Below, in pieces: positions 19,392 to 28,997 of a stretch of DNA of 59,345 nt. The notes under the pieces were generated by a model. It saw only the letters and a list, made by a program, of their open reading frames with translations. It had not been told where the DNA came from and ran no database searches. Position numbers and translations under genes: made by a program. How positions within the stretch are numbered: the first letter of the stretch is position 1; each line of letters opens with the position of its first letter. The stretch comes from Planctomycetota bacterium (lineage in GTDB: Bacteria; Planctomycetota; Phycisphaerae; Phycisphaerales; Phycisphaeraceae), in the NCBI GenBank assembly GCA_024279275.1, contig JAJRRS010000166.1:1-59345 (forward strand), given 5' to 3'.

Positions 19392-20537
19392 ATGCGCAAG
19401 CGGATTAAGCGGTTGGCCATCGGTTTGTTGGTACTGGGTGTGCTATCGTTTGTTGTGTGGATCGCTCTTGGCCTGCACGGGCGATTGACGTTGATGAGGG
19501 AGATCGCCCTGTGGCGCGATATGGGTATTGCATTGGTCGTCGAGGATCGTACAGAGGCTGAGACGGAAGCGGCGTCAGACCCCCGCCTGGATAAGGCGAT
19601 GAGGTTGTACGGCGAGGTGCCTGAATACTATCGAGACACCGTTGATGATTATTCGTCGGACGCCTTCGATGCCATGTCTGAGGCGGTCGAAGCATTCGCC
19701 GATGTTCGGGTTCTGATGCACGAGATTACTGCCGAATCGGCTGGGCCTTGGGGCGGCGAGGTGTCGGTGTCAATCTCTGATATCGCTAACCTGATTGACC
19801 GTCTCGGTTCCGCCAGACGTGCTAGCCGCCTCTTCGCATCCGAAGCGACGGTGTATGCCGAACAGGACGACTGGGTCGCCGCTTCTGGTTCTATTGAGGC
19901 CGGGCTGGTCGTTGGCCGCCGGGTTAATGAGCACCACGCATTAATTGCCATGCTTACCACCGTTGCGATCGATCACGCAATGATTGACCGGATAGAGGCA
20001 CTTTACTCGGAAGGCGGATGGCCCAGCGATTCGGCCATAGATGCTCTAAGGGAGATTGACTACCGAGCTGATATCCCTTCAATGCTCGAAGGGGAGGCAT
20101 TACTCTACTTGCAAGTTTCGGAGGTGTATTCGAGTTCACCGTTGGTCCTATACGATACTGCATATGCACTTGGGCAATACCGACGAGTCTTAAAGACTAT
20201 CAAGACAGATCAGACGCCGTTAAGGGAATTGGTATACGAATTAGACCCGCCCTGGTGGGCTTACCTATATAAAGTATCAGCGGTTGCGTTTGATCAATCG
20301 ACCGAAGTGCTGACAAATGCCCAGGCCCGTGTGGACCTTGCGAAGACGGCCATTATGTTAAGACGATACAAGGCTGAACACGGGACGTATCCTGCAAGGT
20401 TGGCAGAGTTGACAGATGTCCCGACTGATCCGTGTAGCGGTGGGGCGTTTGACTACCGGCGGGAAGAGGACGGGTTCGTGTTGATCAGTTCGGGGGACAA
20501 CGATGGCGAACCGATCGATTGGCGTTGGGAGAAATAG
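19392..20537 (+). CDS. Membrane-anchored protein of unknown function
   Basis: 381 residues. An N-terminal basic stretch and one membrane helix (LAIGLLVLGVLSFVVWIAL) anchor a mostly helical soluble region. The C-terminus (IMLRRYKAEHGTYPARLAELTDVPTDPCSGG...YRREEDGFVLISSGDNDGEPIDW, broken here) has the pattern YP..L..L...P.DP..G..F.Y....G..L.S.G.DG seen after pseudopilin-like helices and in many planctomycetal anchored proteins. The start at 19392 has CGGGAGG upstream. Codons in the middle are slightly more AT-rich. Function unknown. Confidence 0.7.
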   Translation: MRKRIKRLAIGLLVLGVLSFVVWIALGLHGRLTLMREIALWRDMGIALVVEDRTEAETEAASDPRLDKAMRLYGEVPEYYRDTVDDYSSDAFDAMSEAVEAFADVRVLMHEITAESAGPWGGEVSVSISDIANLIDRLGSARRASRLFASEATVYAEQDDWVAASGSIEAGLVVGRRVNEHHALIAMLTTVAIDHAMIDRIEALYSEGGWPSDSAIDALREIDYRADIPSMLEGEALLYLQVSEVYSSSPLVLYDTAYALGQYRRVLKTIKTDQTPLRELVYELDPPWWAYLYKVSAVAFDQSTEVLTNAQARVDLAKTAIMLRRYKAEHGTYPARLAELTDVPTDPCSGGAFDYRREEDGFVLISSGDNDGEPIDWRWEK

Positions 20538-20561
20538 CACACGCGCGTTGTGCAGTAAGAA

Positions 20562-20588
20562 AAACCCACGGATTGAATCCGTGGGTTT
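20562..20588. terminator. Bidirectional terminator hairpin
   Basis: AAACCCACGGATT-G-AATCCGTGGGTTT is a perfect 13-base inverted repeat between convergent genes. It begins with an A-run and ends with a T-run, so it can terminate in both directions. Confidence 0.85.
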
Positions 20589-20635
20589 CGTGGGTGGTGT
20601 CGTTGTTGTGATCACTTCTCGAAGACACGACGGGT

Positions 20636-21526
20636 TTAGGCGTCGGTCTTGTCCATGTGGATGTCCATCTGCGGGAAGGGGATGCCGATGCCGGCGTTGT
20701 CGAGGTGTTGCTTGACGGCGCGGGTGGCGGCTTCCTTGATGCCCCAGTAGTCGGCGGCGTTGCACCAGACGCGGACGGTCCAGTTGACGGACGAATCGCC
20801 GAGGTTGCCCAGCACGATCGCGTGGGCTGGGTCGGTGAGGGTGCCTTCGACAGATCGTGCTGCCGCGTCGAGTATTTCGCGGGTCTTGTCGATGTCGGCG
20901 GAGTAATCCACGCCGACAGCGACATCGACGCGGCGTGTGTCGTGGTGGCTGATATTTTCGATGGTTGAGCCGTAGATTGCGCCGTTGGGGATGATGATGC
21001 GGCGGTTGTCGGGGGTGTCCATCGCGGTGGTGAACAATGAGATTTCGTAGACCTTGCCGGTGATGCCGCCAGCGTTGACGACGTCGCCGATCTTGAAGGG
21101 TCGGAAGATCAGGAGCATGACGCCTGAGGCGAAGTGGCCGAGCGTGCCGGAGAGTGCCATGCCTACGGCGAAGCCCGCGGCGGCGAGGATGGCGGCGAAG
21201 GCGGTGACTTCAACGCCCATCTTGCCCAGCGCGATAATGACGCCGAGGATGAGGACCGTGTACTTGGCCATCTTGCCGAAGAAGCGTGCGAGGGTGAGGT
21301 CTATCTTTGCCTTGGTGACGGCCTTGGTTACGGAACGGCTGGCGATCCCTGAAAGGATGTACGCGGCGATGAGGATAATCAGTGCGAACAGCAGGGGCAG
21401 GCCGTAGTCTTGAGCGAGTTCGGTTAGTTTTTCAGGGGTTAGCCAGGCGGTGAAATCTTGCGGGGCCGGGAGCGGGGGGGCGTCGGTTGGCATGGGTGTG
21501 TCTTGTGCGAGAAGCAGCGTGAGCAT
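20636..21526 (-). CDS. mscS: Small-conductance mechanosensitive channel (MscS family)
   Basis: 296 residues, the size of E. coli MscS (286). Two hydrophobic helices precede the pore helix, which has the Gly/Ala packing GFAVGMALSGTLGHFASGVMLL; this is followed by RPFKIGDVV and the beta domain (GKVYEISLFTTAMDTPDNRRIIIPN). The C-terminal alpha/beta domain ends with IPFPQMDIHMDKTDA. It forms a homoheptamer in the inner membrane that opens under osmotic downshock. GGAGA lies upstream of the start. Confidence 0.93.
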   Translation of the reverse strand: MLTLLLAQDTPMPTDAPPLPAPQDFTAWLTPEKLTELAQDYGLPLLFALIILIAAYILSGIASRSVTKAVTKAKIDLTLARFFGKMAKYTVLILGVIIALGKMGVEVTAFAAILAAAGFAVGMALSGTLGHFASGVMLLIFRPFKIGDVVNAGGITGKVYEISLFTTAMDTPDNRRIIIPNGAIYGSTIENISHHDTRRVDVAVGVDYSADIDKTREILDAAARSVEGTLTDPAHAIVLGNLGDSSVNWTVRVWCNAADYWGIKEAATRAVKQHLDNAGIGIPFPQMDIHMDKTDA

Positions 21527-21625
21527 AGGTATGTCTCCGTAACTTAATGGGGCCTGATCGTGTGAATGAATACTCTAAGCCGATGAATCAGATGGGTATT
21601 CTAACAGACTGACGGGCGGGGGGGG

Positions 21626-21746
21626 TAGCCCCGAAAAGGCACAAGAAACACAAATCTGAATCGTAGAATAAGAGTGTTTGGTGTATTGATTGATGGCGGC
21701 GGACTTCTACGCATTTTTCGTGTCTTTTGTGCCTATTTGTGGCTAC
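21626..21746. repeat. Inverted repeat element, GGCACAA family (copy 1)
   Basis: The left arm (TAGCCCCGAAAAGGCACAAG and on) and the right arm, reverse-complemented (TAGCCACAAATAGGCACAAA and on), match over about 30 bases around a spacer of about 60 bases. A second element of the same type is at 36879-37018. No ORF is inside. Confidence 0.7.
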
Positions 21747-21794
21747 ATTCGATGGATCGGTGCGCGTGAGTATTTAGAGTAACATGGAAACAGA

Positions 21795-22880
21795 ATGATC
21801 GTGAAAGCTCGGCTTAATCCGATCGGTGTGGCGCTGATGGTGGCGTTGGTTTTTGCATGCGCGTCGGCGTCGGCTCATGCGGCGGGTGTGGCGGAGAAGA
21901 CGTTCGAGGCAACGGATACGCCGGTGGTGCGGGAAGAGGAGACGGAGAAGATACGAGCGGTGCTGGATCGTGTGTTGTGGGAGCCGGGTGATTTTGAGGT
22001 CCGTTGTACGGCTACGCCGGGGCTGGGGTATGACGCGCTGGTGCGTTTTGATTCGCCGTTGCCTTCGGGCAAGCGGTGGGTCGATCGGGTGGTGCTGAGG
22101 TGGTACGCGGCACGGGACGAAAACGGTGAAGCTATCGAGGCGCCAGCGGTGCTGATGGTTCACACGCTGCAGCCACAGATGTTGATCTCGGATCAGTTGG
22201 CGCGGAGTTTTGCCGGGCGCGGGTTGCACACGTTTGTGTTGCAGTTGCCGGGGTATGGTCAGCGGTGGGATGGGCCGGGTGTGTTTCCTGGGGTGACGGC
22301 GCTGGTGAACGGGCGTCAGGCGGTGGCGGATTGCCTGCGGGCACGAGATGCGATCTTGGTGTTGCCGAACATCGAGCCTGGGCCGATCGCGTTGCAGGGG
22401 ACGAGCCTGGGCGGGTTTGTCGCTGCGACGGCGGGTGGGATTCAGACGTCATTTGATCCGGTGGTGTTGCTGATAAGTGGAGGCGACTGCTACGAGGCTA
22501 TGATGAATGGGCAACACGACACGCGGTTTTTGCGTGGGGCACTTGCGAGGAAGGGCTACACGGGGCGGGCGTTGAGGGAGTTGTTAGAGCCGGTCGATCC
22601 GGTACATGTTGCCTCACGGCTAGACCCCGAGCGTACCTGGTTGATTTCTGCGCGGGACGACATGACGATTCCCCGGGCCAGCAGCGATGCGCTGGCGGAG
22701 GCGATCGGTTTGGATGAAGAGCATCGGCTCTGGTTGGGTACCAATCACTACACGACGCTGCTGATGCTGCCGGGGGTCGCGCAGGGGATGGCGGATATTA
22801 TCCTGAACAAAGATCACCACCCCGCTACCGCGCCCAAGAGAATGCCGGGGTTAGGGGCAGGAGGCAATCCCCAGAATTAA
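21795..22880 (+). CDS. Secreted alpha/beta hydrolase
   Basis: 361 residues with a signal peptide (about 1-28, VALMVALVFACASASAHA). The alpha/beta-hydrolase core has nucleophile motif GTSLGG (Ser near residue 204), a likely Asp in ISARDDMTIPRAS (near 288) and a likely His in GTNHYTTLL (near 317), giving a complete Ser-Asp-His triad. The substrate is unknown; the fold covers esterases, lipases and peptidases. The stop codon overlaps that of the convergent GH57 gene by 4 bases. Confidence 0.82.
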   Translation: MIVKARLNPIGVALMVALVFACASASAHAAGVAEKTFEATDTPVVREEETEKIRAVLDRVLWEPGDFEVRCTATPGLGYDALVRFDSPLPSGKRWVDRVVLRWYAARDENGEAIEAPAVLMVHTLQPQMLISDQLARSFAGRGLHTFVLQLPGYGQRWDGPGVFPGVTALVNGRQAVADCLRARDAILVLPNIEPGPIALQGTSLGGFVAATAGGIQTSFDPVVLLISGGDCYEAMMNGQHDTRFLRGALARKGYTGRALRELLEPVDPVHVASRLDPERTWLISARDDMTIPRASSDALAEAIGLDEEHRLWLGTNHYTTLLMLPGVAQGMADIILNKDHHPATAPKRMPGLGAGGNPQN

Positions 22881-24076
22881 ACAGACGCCCCCGGGGACTC
22901 GGACCCCATCCGGGTGCGCAGGTGGTCCAGGACGTTCATGAAGTTGATGTAGCTGTCGTAGGGTGATTCGTAGGGGTTGAAGTACTTGTGGACGTCGCCG
23001 TCGGAGAAATACTTGGTACACATGTAGTAGAAGTGGTCGCTGGTGGTGAGCGTGCGCCAGTCGGAAAGCAGGGCGGGGTCGTCGGCGGTCTTGATCGGGT
23101 CTTCCAGGCGGTAGAGTTCGTGCAGGGCGCTGGACTGCATGGCGTTGCCCATCCAGGCGGAGAGGTCGCGTTCGGTGTCGGCCCAGGAAGTCATCTGTGT
23201 CACGTCGTAAGAACCTACGGGTTCGTAGGACTCGAGTGTTTCGCTGGGTGTGTGAAAGCCTATGCCGCGATCGAGGACCTGGGTTGGTAGTGCTTTGAGG
23301 AAATCGAAGATGCCGGTCTCCTGCCACTGGTGTTCGCCGAAGGTTTCGTAGTCCATGAACAGGTTGACGGTGTCGGCCCCGTCTTCGGCTGCTTTGGCGA
23401 TCCAGTCGGCGTACTTCTCGGCGGTCAAAGGCCACTCGTTCCAGTCGCGGTTGCTGAAACGAAACGCGATGTCGTCGGACATGCGGTAGTTTTTTAATAA
23501 TAGCGGGAGTTGCGGGTGGGCAGGCGGGGTGTAGAGGTGGTTGGGCGATCGGGTGTCCAGTGATGCGTCCACACCCTCGGCGAGTATGCCGGTGAATCGT
23601 CCCATCTCAGCGACGTGTGCCGCGAGGGTATTGTTGTAGATCAGCTCGGTGTTGCGGAACACGGCGGGGGTCTGGCCGAACAGGTCTTCGATCATGCGGG
23701 TGTGCATATCTACCTGTTGGTCGAACTCGGCTTTGCTGTAGTGGAAGGCGAGGCTGTGGTGGTAGGTCTCGGCGAGGAACTCGCAGCAGCCGGTATCGAC
23801 CATCTCGCGGAAGAGGTCCAATACCTCGGGCGCATGACTTTTAAGCTGGTCCACCACACACCCGGTCATCGAGAACCCGACCCGAAAGTCGCCCTTGTGT
23901 TTGCGGATCAGGTTTAACAACAGCTTCGTCGCGGGGAGGTAGCACTTGTTGGCGACCTTGCGGAGGATGTGGCTGTTGCGTGGGGTGTCGAAGTACTGGG
24001 TGTCGGCATCAAACACGCTGTAGCGGCGCAGCCGACGGGGCTGGTGCATCTGGAAGTAGAAACAAACGGACGCCAT
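22877..24076 (-). CDS. Glycoside hydrolase family 57 (alpha-amylase-like)
   Basis: 399 residues. It has the GH57 marks in order: HQP at 11-13, a catalytic-nucleophile candidate Glu144 in RNTELIYNN and an acid/base candidate Asp242 in LFMDYETFGEHQ. GH57 enzymes cleave or transfer alpha-1,4 glucans (alpha-amylase, 4-alpha-glucanotransferase, branching enzyme); the subgroup with C-terminal SDHFYYMCTKYFSDGDVHKYF resembles intracellular alpha-amylases. There is no signal peptide. The start at 24076 is chosen because the family begins at this point; upstream codons add 23 residues without a ribosome site. Confidence 0.9.
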   Translation of the reverse strand: MASVCFYFQMHQPRRLRRYSVFDADTQYFDTPRNSHILRKVANKCYLPATKLLLNLIRKHKGDFRVGFSMTGCVVDQLKSHAPEVLDLFREMVDTGCCEFLAETYHHSLAFHYSKAEFDQQVDMHTRMIEDLFGQTPAVFRNTELIYNNTLAAHVAEMGRFTGILAEGVDASLDTRSPNHLYTPPAHPQLPLLLKNYRMSDDIAFRFSNRDWNEWPLTAEKYADWIAKAAEDGADTVNLFMDYETFGEHQWQETGIFDFLKALPTQVLDRGIGFHTPSETLESYEPVGSYDVTQMTSWADTERDLSAWMGNAMQSSALHELYRLEDPIKTADDPALLSDWRTLTTSDHFYYMCTKYFSDGDVHKYFNPYESPYDSYINFMNVLDHLRTRMGSESPGASV

Positions 24077-24311
24077 GGGGTGCGGCTCTTGGGCGGTGAG
24101 TATCGTAACGGGCCGGCCTGCGGTCGGCGTGTTGAGTAGAGCCATTGTCTACGCCCCGGCGGGTTGTGCAACCACGCTCCTGTATAGGCCATACAAACGC
24201 CCGACGGGGACCGGAATCCCTGCGGAATTTACGCCGCCGCTTGGTCCGGCGACACCCCATCAGCTATACTCCCGCTCCTGAACCCAAGCTCCAATCCCCC
24301 GGCCAAACACC

Positions 24312-27300
24312 ATGCCCACACCGCCTACCGCCAGCGAAGTTAGACAGCAGTTCATCGACTACTTCAAGGATCGCTGTGCCCATACCGTCGTCCCATCCAG
24401 CCCGGTGGTCCCCCACGACGACCCGACGCTGTTGTTTGCCAATGCGGGGATGAATCAGTTCAAGCCTTACTTTTTAGGTACGGAGCAGCCGCCGTACCCC
24501 CGGGCGGTGGATACCCAGAAGTGCATCCGGGCCGGCGGCAAGCACAACGATCTGGAAGATGTCGGCAAAGATACCTACCACCACACCTTCTTTGAGATGC
24601 TCGGCAACTGGTCCTTCGGCGACTACTTCAAGAAAGAAGCTATCGACTGGGCATGGGATTTACTCACGTCTAAAGATCATTGGGGGATCGAGAAGGACCG
24701 CCTGCACGCGACTTATTTTGAGGGTGATGCTGCCGAGGGCCTGGAACCCGACACCGAGGCCCGCGACCTCTGGCTGAACTATCTTCCCGCCAGCCAGGTC
24801 CATCCGGGGAACAAGAAAGACAACTTCTGGGAGATGGGCGATACCGGCCCATGCGGCCCCTGCTCGGAACTGCACTTTGATCGTACACCCGACAAGTCCG
24901 GTGCCAAACTCGTTAATGCCGACGCGCAGGATGATGTCGTCGAGATATGGAACCTGGTCTTCATCCAGTACAACCGTGGGGCCGACAAGAAACTGACTCC
25001 GCTGCCCGCTCAGCACGTCGACACCGGCATGGGCTTTGAGCGCATCGTCCGTGTGTTGCAAGGCAAGCAATCCAACTACGACACGGATGTGTTTACGCCG
25101 TTGTTTGATGCGATCCAGAAAGCCACGGGAGCCAAACCATACGGCGGCGGCGAAGGAACGATGGAAGACCACACCGACATCGCCTACCGGGTGTTGGCGG
25201 ACCATATCCGGTGTCTGACGTTTGCGCTGACGGATGGGGCGGTGCCGAGCAATGAAAAACGGGGATATGTTCTTCGGTCGATTCTACGTCGTGCCATGTT
25301 CTATGGGCGATATCAATTAGGCGTCGATCTTCCCGATCCATTCTTGTATAAGTTGGTTGATGCGGTGGTCAACCTGATGGGTGATGCTTTTCCTGAACTG
25401 AAAAAAAATCCAGCTCGTGTTGCGGAGATTATTCGGGAGGAAGAAGAGAGTTTTGCAAAAACTCTCGGTCGTGGCATGAAGCGGTTTAATACGGCTATTT
25501 ACGATGAAATAGGTAAAGCTATCTCTCTATCGAATAGTAATAAGCCTCAGAGCGAGCGCCTTAATTTCAGACTTGCTAATACTTATTCTGTGACATCTAA
25601 TGAACTTCACAGCCAAGAGATAGTAGATTTTCAAGAAAATGAATCTTTGCCGCTTGGTCCAGATACACAGCTATGTGTATATCGGGTGTCGGATGATGAA
25701 GTGCAACTTCAATTACCCTTTGGTCAGATCACCGCAACGCATCTTTCTACCCTTTTGCCAGATCCACTTCAGATTAGTGCTTCGGCTGCCTTTAAGCTCC
25801 ATGGAACCTTTGGCTTCCCAATAGGCCTGACCAATCTCATCGCTGAACAACGAGGATTTACTGTAGACATCGTTGGCTTCAACAAACTCATGGATGAGGA
25901 CCGTGTGAGTTCCCGAGGCGGGAGCTGTGGTGCGGATTCTCGGCAATCGTTGGTCGAGCATGTACAGAAGGGGGATTTGCCTGTCACGGAGTTTGTCGGG
26001 TACGAGTACACCGAACTTCCCGTGGGCGAGACGCCGTTGCATGTGTTTCGTGTGGGGAACAACTGCGGGTTGTACAAGGTTGCTGAAAAAGTATCGACCG
26101 GTCGGCCTTGCGCGGTGGTGGTGGGTAAGACGCCGTTTTATGCTGAGGCTGGCGGGCAGGTCGGGGATACCGGGGTGATTCAAATAGAAGGCGGCGCCCG
26201 GGTCAAGGTTACGGACACGATTAAGATCGGCGATGTGACGTTCCACCTCGGCGAGGTGGTGGCGGGGACGTTGGTGCCGTCGGATAACGCCAGGGTTTCG
26301 TTGGCTGTTGATCGCGGTCGGCGGGCGAAGATCATGAGTAACCACACGACGACCCATGTGATGAACAAGGCGTTGCGCGATCATGTCAACCCCGAGGCGA
26401 TGCAGAAGGGGTCGCTGGTCGATGACCAGAAGCTGCGCTTTGACTTCTCACATAAAGCTGCACTAACCCAGGACGAGTTAGCCCGGGTTGAGCAGCAGGT
26501 GAACGCGGATATTGCTTCTGATTTGCCGGTGTATACAGCGGAGGTTCCGCAGGACAAGGCGATCAAGATTAATGGGCTGCGTGCGGTGTTTGGTGAGAAG
26601 TACCCGCCGAGGGTTCGCGTGGTGTCTATTGGTGTGCCGGTGGATGAACTGCTGGCGAAACCTGCGAACGCGGACTGGGCCAGGCTCTCGATCGAGTTCT
26701 GTGGGGGGACGCACCTTAAGAAGACCGGGGATGCGGAGGGGTTTGTGATTCTTAGTGAGGATGCGGTCGCCAAGGGTGTTCGGCGGATCACGGCACTGAC
26801 CGGGTCGGCGGCGCACCAGGCGGAGGCCAACGCTCAGGGTTTACTTAATCGTCTGGAAGCGATCAAGAGTGCGGGGGATGAGGCGAACCTGGCGGATAAC
26901 CTTGCCAAGTTGAATACTGAGATCGGCGAAGCCACGCTGCCCGCCATCGCCCGCGCCAAGCTGCGCGACGGCATGGCGAAGCTGCAGGAGCTTGCCAAGA
27001 AAATCGAGAAGCAGAAGAGCAAGGACAGTGCTGGGCTGGTGGTCGAGACCGCGAGGCAACTGGCGGAGCAACTCAGCGGCGAGGTGATCGTCACAGCGAT
27101 CGAAGGCGCGGATGCCAATGCCCTGCGTACCGCGATGGATGTGATCCGTAAGAAGCACCCGGAGGCGGCGTTGCTGCTTGCCGGCTCGGCGGGAGATGAC
27201 AAGGTTGCCCTCATTGCGTCTGTGCCTAAGGACAAGATCGGTAAGGGGCTTAAAGCTGGGGACTGGGTCAAGGAGGCGGCAAAAGTCGTCGGCGGGGGTG

Positions 27301-27404
27301 GCGGGGGGAGGCCCGACACGGCGCAGGCGGGGGGGAAGGAGCCGGCGAAGATCCCGCAGGCGTTGGAGGTTGCGAAGTCGTTTGCTTTGGGAAAACTGGG
27401 ATAA
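24312..27404 (+). CDS. alaS: Alanyl-tRNA synthetase with internal insertion
   Basis: 1030 residues, longer than the usual 870-880. It charges tRNA-Ala. The catalytic core has HTFFEMLGNWSFGDYFK and DTGMGFERI; the editing domain has NHTTTH (about 678-683) and CGGTH, which bind zinc; the C-terminal domain ends with a Gly-rich segment and AQAGG. The extra length is mostly residues about 398-488 (DNA 25503-25775), between TLGRGMKRFNTAIYDEI and ASAAFKLHGTFGFP, where E. coli AlaRS has about a dozen residues. This insert and its flanks are AT-richer than the rest, but the frame is open throughout and all core motifs remain, so the enzyme should be active. Confidence 0.95.
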   Translation: MPTPPTASEVRQQFIDYFKDRCAHTVVPSSPVVPHDDPTLLFANAGMNQFKPYFLGTEQPPYPRAVDTQKCIRAGGKHNDLEDVGKDTYHHTFFEMLGNWSFGDYFKKEAIDWAWDLLTSKDHWGIEKDRLHATYFEGDAAEGLEPDTEARDLWLNYLPASQVHPGNKKDNFWEMGDTGPCGPCSELHFDRTPDKSGAKLVNADAQDDVVEIWNLVFIQYNRGADKKLTPLPAQHVDTGMGFERIVRVLQGKQSNYDTDVFTPLFDAIQKATGAKPYGGGEGTMEDHTDIAYRVLADHIRCLTFALTDGAVPSNEKRGYVLRSILRRAMFYGRYQLGVDLPDPFLYKLVDAVVNLMGDAFPELKKNPARVAEIIREEEESFAKTLGRGMKRFNTAIYDEIGKAISLSNSNKPQSERLNFRLANTYSVTSNELHSQEIVDFQENESLPLGPDTQLCVYRVSDDEVQLQLPFGQITATHLSTLLPDPLQISASAAFKLHGTFGFPIGLTNLIAEQRGFTVDIVGFNKLMDEDRVSSRGGSCGADSRQSLVEHVQKGDLPVTEFVGYEYTELPVGETPLHVFRVGNNCGLYKVAEKVSTGRPCAVVVGKTPFYAEAGGQVGDTGVIQIEGGARVKVTDTIKIGDVTFHLGEVVAGTLVPSDNARVSLAVDRGRRAKIMSNHTTTHVMNKALRDHVNPEAMQKGSLVDDQKLRFDFSHKAALTQDELARVEQQVNADIASDLPVYTAEVPQDKAIKINGLRAVFGEKYPPRVRVVSIGVPVDELLAKPANADWARLSIEFCGGTHLKKTGDAEGFVILSEDAVAKGVRRITALTGSAAHQAEANAQGLLNRLEAIKSAGDEANLADNLAKLNTEIGEATLPAIARAKLRDGMAKLQELAKKIEKQKSKDSAGLVVETARQLAEQLSGEVIVTAIEGADANALRTAMDVIRKKHPEAALLLAGSAGDDKVALIASVPKDKIGKGLKAGDWVKEAAKVVGGGGGGRPDTAQAGGKEPAKIPQALEVAKSFALGKLG

Positions 27405-27571
27405 ACACAGAGGCGCAGAGACGCAGAGAGGAACGGATGAAGAGTTATCCGCAGATTTCGCAGATTGCGCAGATGAAGAAGGAGCAAACGCGGCCCGCTT
27501 CTCTGAAAATCTGCGCCATCTGCGCAATCTGCGGATACTTCCGCTCTGTGCCTCAGTGTCTCTGTGTTAAA
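27405..27571. repeat. Dispersed intergenic repeat, GCAGATTGCGCAGAT family (copy 2, inverted pair)
   Basis: Two oppositely oriented copies face each other. The left side reads AAACACAGAGGCGCAGAGAC and then CCGCAGATTTCGCAGATTGC. The right side carries ATCTGCGCCATCTGCGCAAT and ends with the complement GTGTCTCTGTGTT. Together they make a hairpin about 165 bases long that fills the gap between alaS and dapL. Confidence 0.8.
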
Positions 27572-27583
27572 TTGGATTGAATC

Positions 27584-28825
27584 ATGCCTACGATCAACGA
27601 CAACTTCCTTAAACTCGCGGCAGGCTACCTCTTCCCCGAGATCGAGCGAAGGGTTGCCGAGTTCACCAAGGGCAACCCGGACGCCGCGGCGAAGATTATC
27701 AAGCTGGGGATCGGCGATGTCACCGAGCCGTTGCCCGAGGCGTGTGTGGTGGCGATGCATAAGGCGGTGGACGATCAATCCAAACGTGAATCGTTTCATG
27801 GTTATGGGCCGGAGCAGGGGTATGCCTGGCTGCGCGAAGCGATTGTCGAGCACGATTACCTGGCTCGCGGCTGTGATATCAGTGCCGACGAGGTGTTCAT
27901 CTCCGACGGCTCCAAGTGTGACTGCGCCAACATCCTGGACATCCTTGGCAGTGATAACATCATCGCTGTGACCGATCCGGTGTATCCGGTGTATGTCGAT
28001 ACCAACGTGATGGCGGGTAACACCGGCGGGGCGGACGAGGTCGGCGACTACGGCGGATTGGTTTACCTGCCGGCAACCGTGGAAAACAATTTTACGCCGG
28101 AGCTGCCCGCATCCAAGGTCGATGTCATCTACCTTGGCTATCCCAACAACCCCGCCGGCTCGGTCGCAACCAAAGAGACACTCAAGAAGTGGGTGGACTA
28201 CGCCAAAGAACACGGCTCGCTAATTCTATTTGATGCGGCGTATGAAGCGTTCGTTACCGAGGCGGATATCCCACGGTCGATCTACGAGATTCAAGGGGCG
28301 CGTGAGGTGGCGATCGAGTTCCGCAGCTTCTCGAAGAATGCTGGGTTCACCGGGACACGGTGCGCCTTTACCGTTGTGCCCAAGGGGCTGACAGGCAGAG
28401 CGTCCGACGGTTCGGATGTCGAGTTGCACGGGCTGTGGCAGCGTCGGCAATCGACCAAATTCAACGGGGTGTCCTACATCATCCAACGCGGTGCCGAGGC
28501 GGTCTACTCCGAATCGGGCAGGCAGCAGGCCGCTGGGCTGGTCAGTTTTTATCTGGAAAACGCACGGATTATTCGTGAAGCGCTTGAGCGGGCCGGCATG
28601 ACGGTGTTTGGTGGCGTGAACGCGCCGTATGTCTGGATCAAGACACCTGCTGGGCAGACCAGTTGGCAGTTCTTCGACACGCTTCTGAACGACACCCATA
28701 TCGTCGGCACCCCCGGCAGCGGGTTCGGCGCGGCGGGCGAGGGGTATTTCCGGCTTAGCGCGTTTAACAGCCGGGAGAATGTGCAAGAGGCGATGCAACG
28801 GATCGGGGCGGTGTTGGCGGTGTGA
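27584..28825 (+). CDS. dapL: LL-diaminopimelate aminotransferase
   Basis: 413 residues, the usual size. It converts tetrahydrodipicolinate directly to LL-diaminopimelate in lysine and peptidoglycan-precursor synthesis, bypassing the acylated DAP branch. Signatures: the N-terminal [43 protein letters not shown], and the PLP-lysine motif [13 protein letters not shown] with Lys251. This pathway is typical of planctomycetes, chlamydiae, plants and some others. It is preceded by the repeat pair described above. Confidence 0.96.
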   Translation: MPTINDNFLKLAAGYLFPEIERRVAEFTKGNPDAAAKIIKLGIGDVTEPLPEACVVAMHKAVDDQSKRESFHGYGPEQGYAWLREAIVEHDYLARGCDISADEVFISDGSKCDCANILDILGSDNIIAVTDPVYPVYVDTNVMAGNTGGADEVGDYGGLVYLPATVENNFTPELPASKVDVIYLGYPNNPAGSVATKETLKKWVDYAKEHGSLILFDAAYEAFVTEADIPRSIYEIQGAREVAIEFRSFSKNAGFTGTRCAFTVVPKGLTGRASDGSDVELHGLWQRRQSTKFNGVSYIIQRGAEAVYSESGRQQAAGLVSFYLENARIIREALERAGMTVFGGVNAPYVWIKTPAGQTSWQFFDTLLNDTHIVGTPGSGFGAAGEGYFRLSAFNSRENVQEAMQRIGAVLAV

Positions 28826-28867
28826 AGTGTGATTGATGAATGATGAGTGCTAATTTTCGTGAGGGGG

Positions 28868-28985
28868 ATTTGACTACAGAGGTCATCGAGGGCGCAGAGG
28901 AGGAGGCGGGGGAGGGGGAGTATCCGCAGATTGCGCAGATGACACAGATTATGAGGGGGCGCGACTAATCGCGGCGCTTCGTAGG
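28868..28985. repeat. Dispersed intergenic repeat, GCAGATTGCGCAGAT family (copy 3)
   Basis: Contains GGGCGCAGAGGAGG, then TATCCGCAGATTGCGCAGAT and GACACAGATTATGAGG, then GCGCGACTAATCGCGGCGCT. Reverse-complemented, it matches copy 1 (5805-5920) closely along the whole length, including the CGCGAxTxxTCGCG hairpin. Confidence 0.8.
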
Positions 28986-28997
28986 GTTCATATCGGT

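Noticed and set aside
26834-28213. Minus-strand ORF of 459 codons across alaS and dapL
   Set aside because: It runs antisense to two clear genes and through the repeat pair between them; composition is unnatural.
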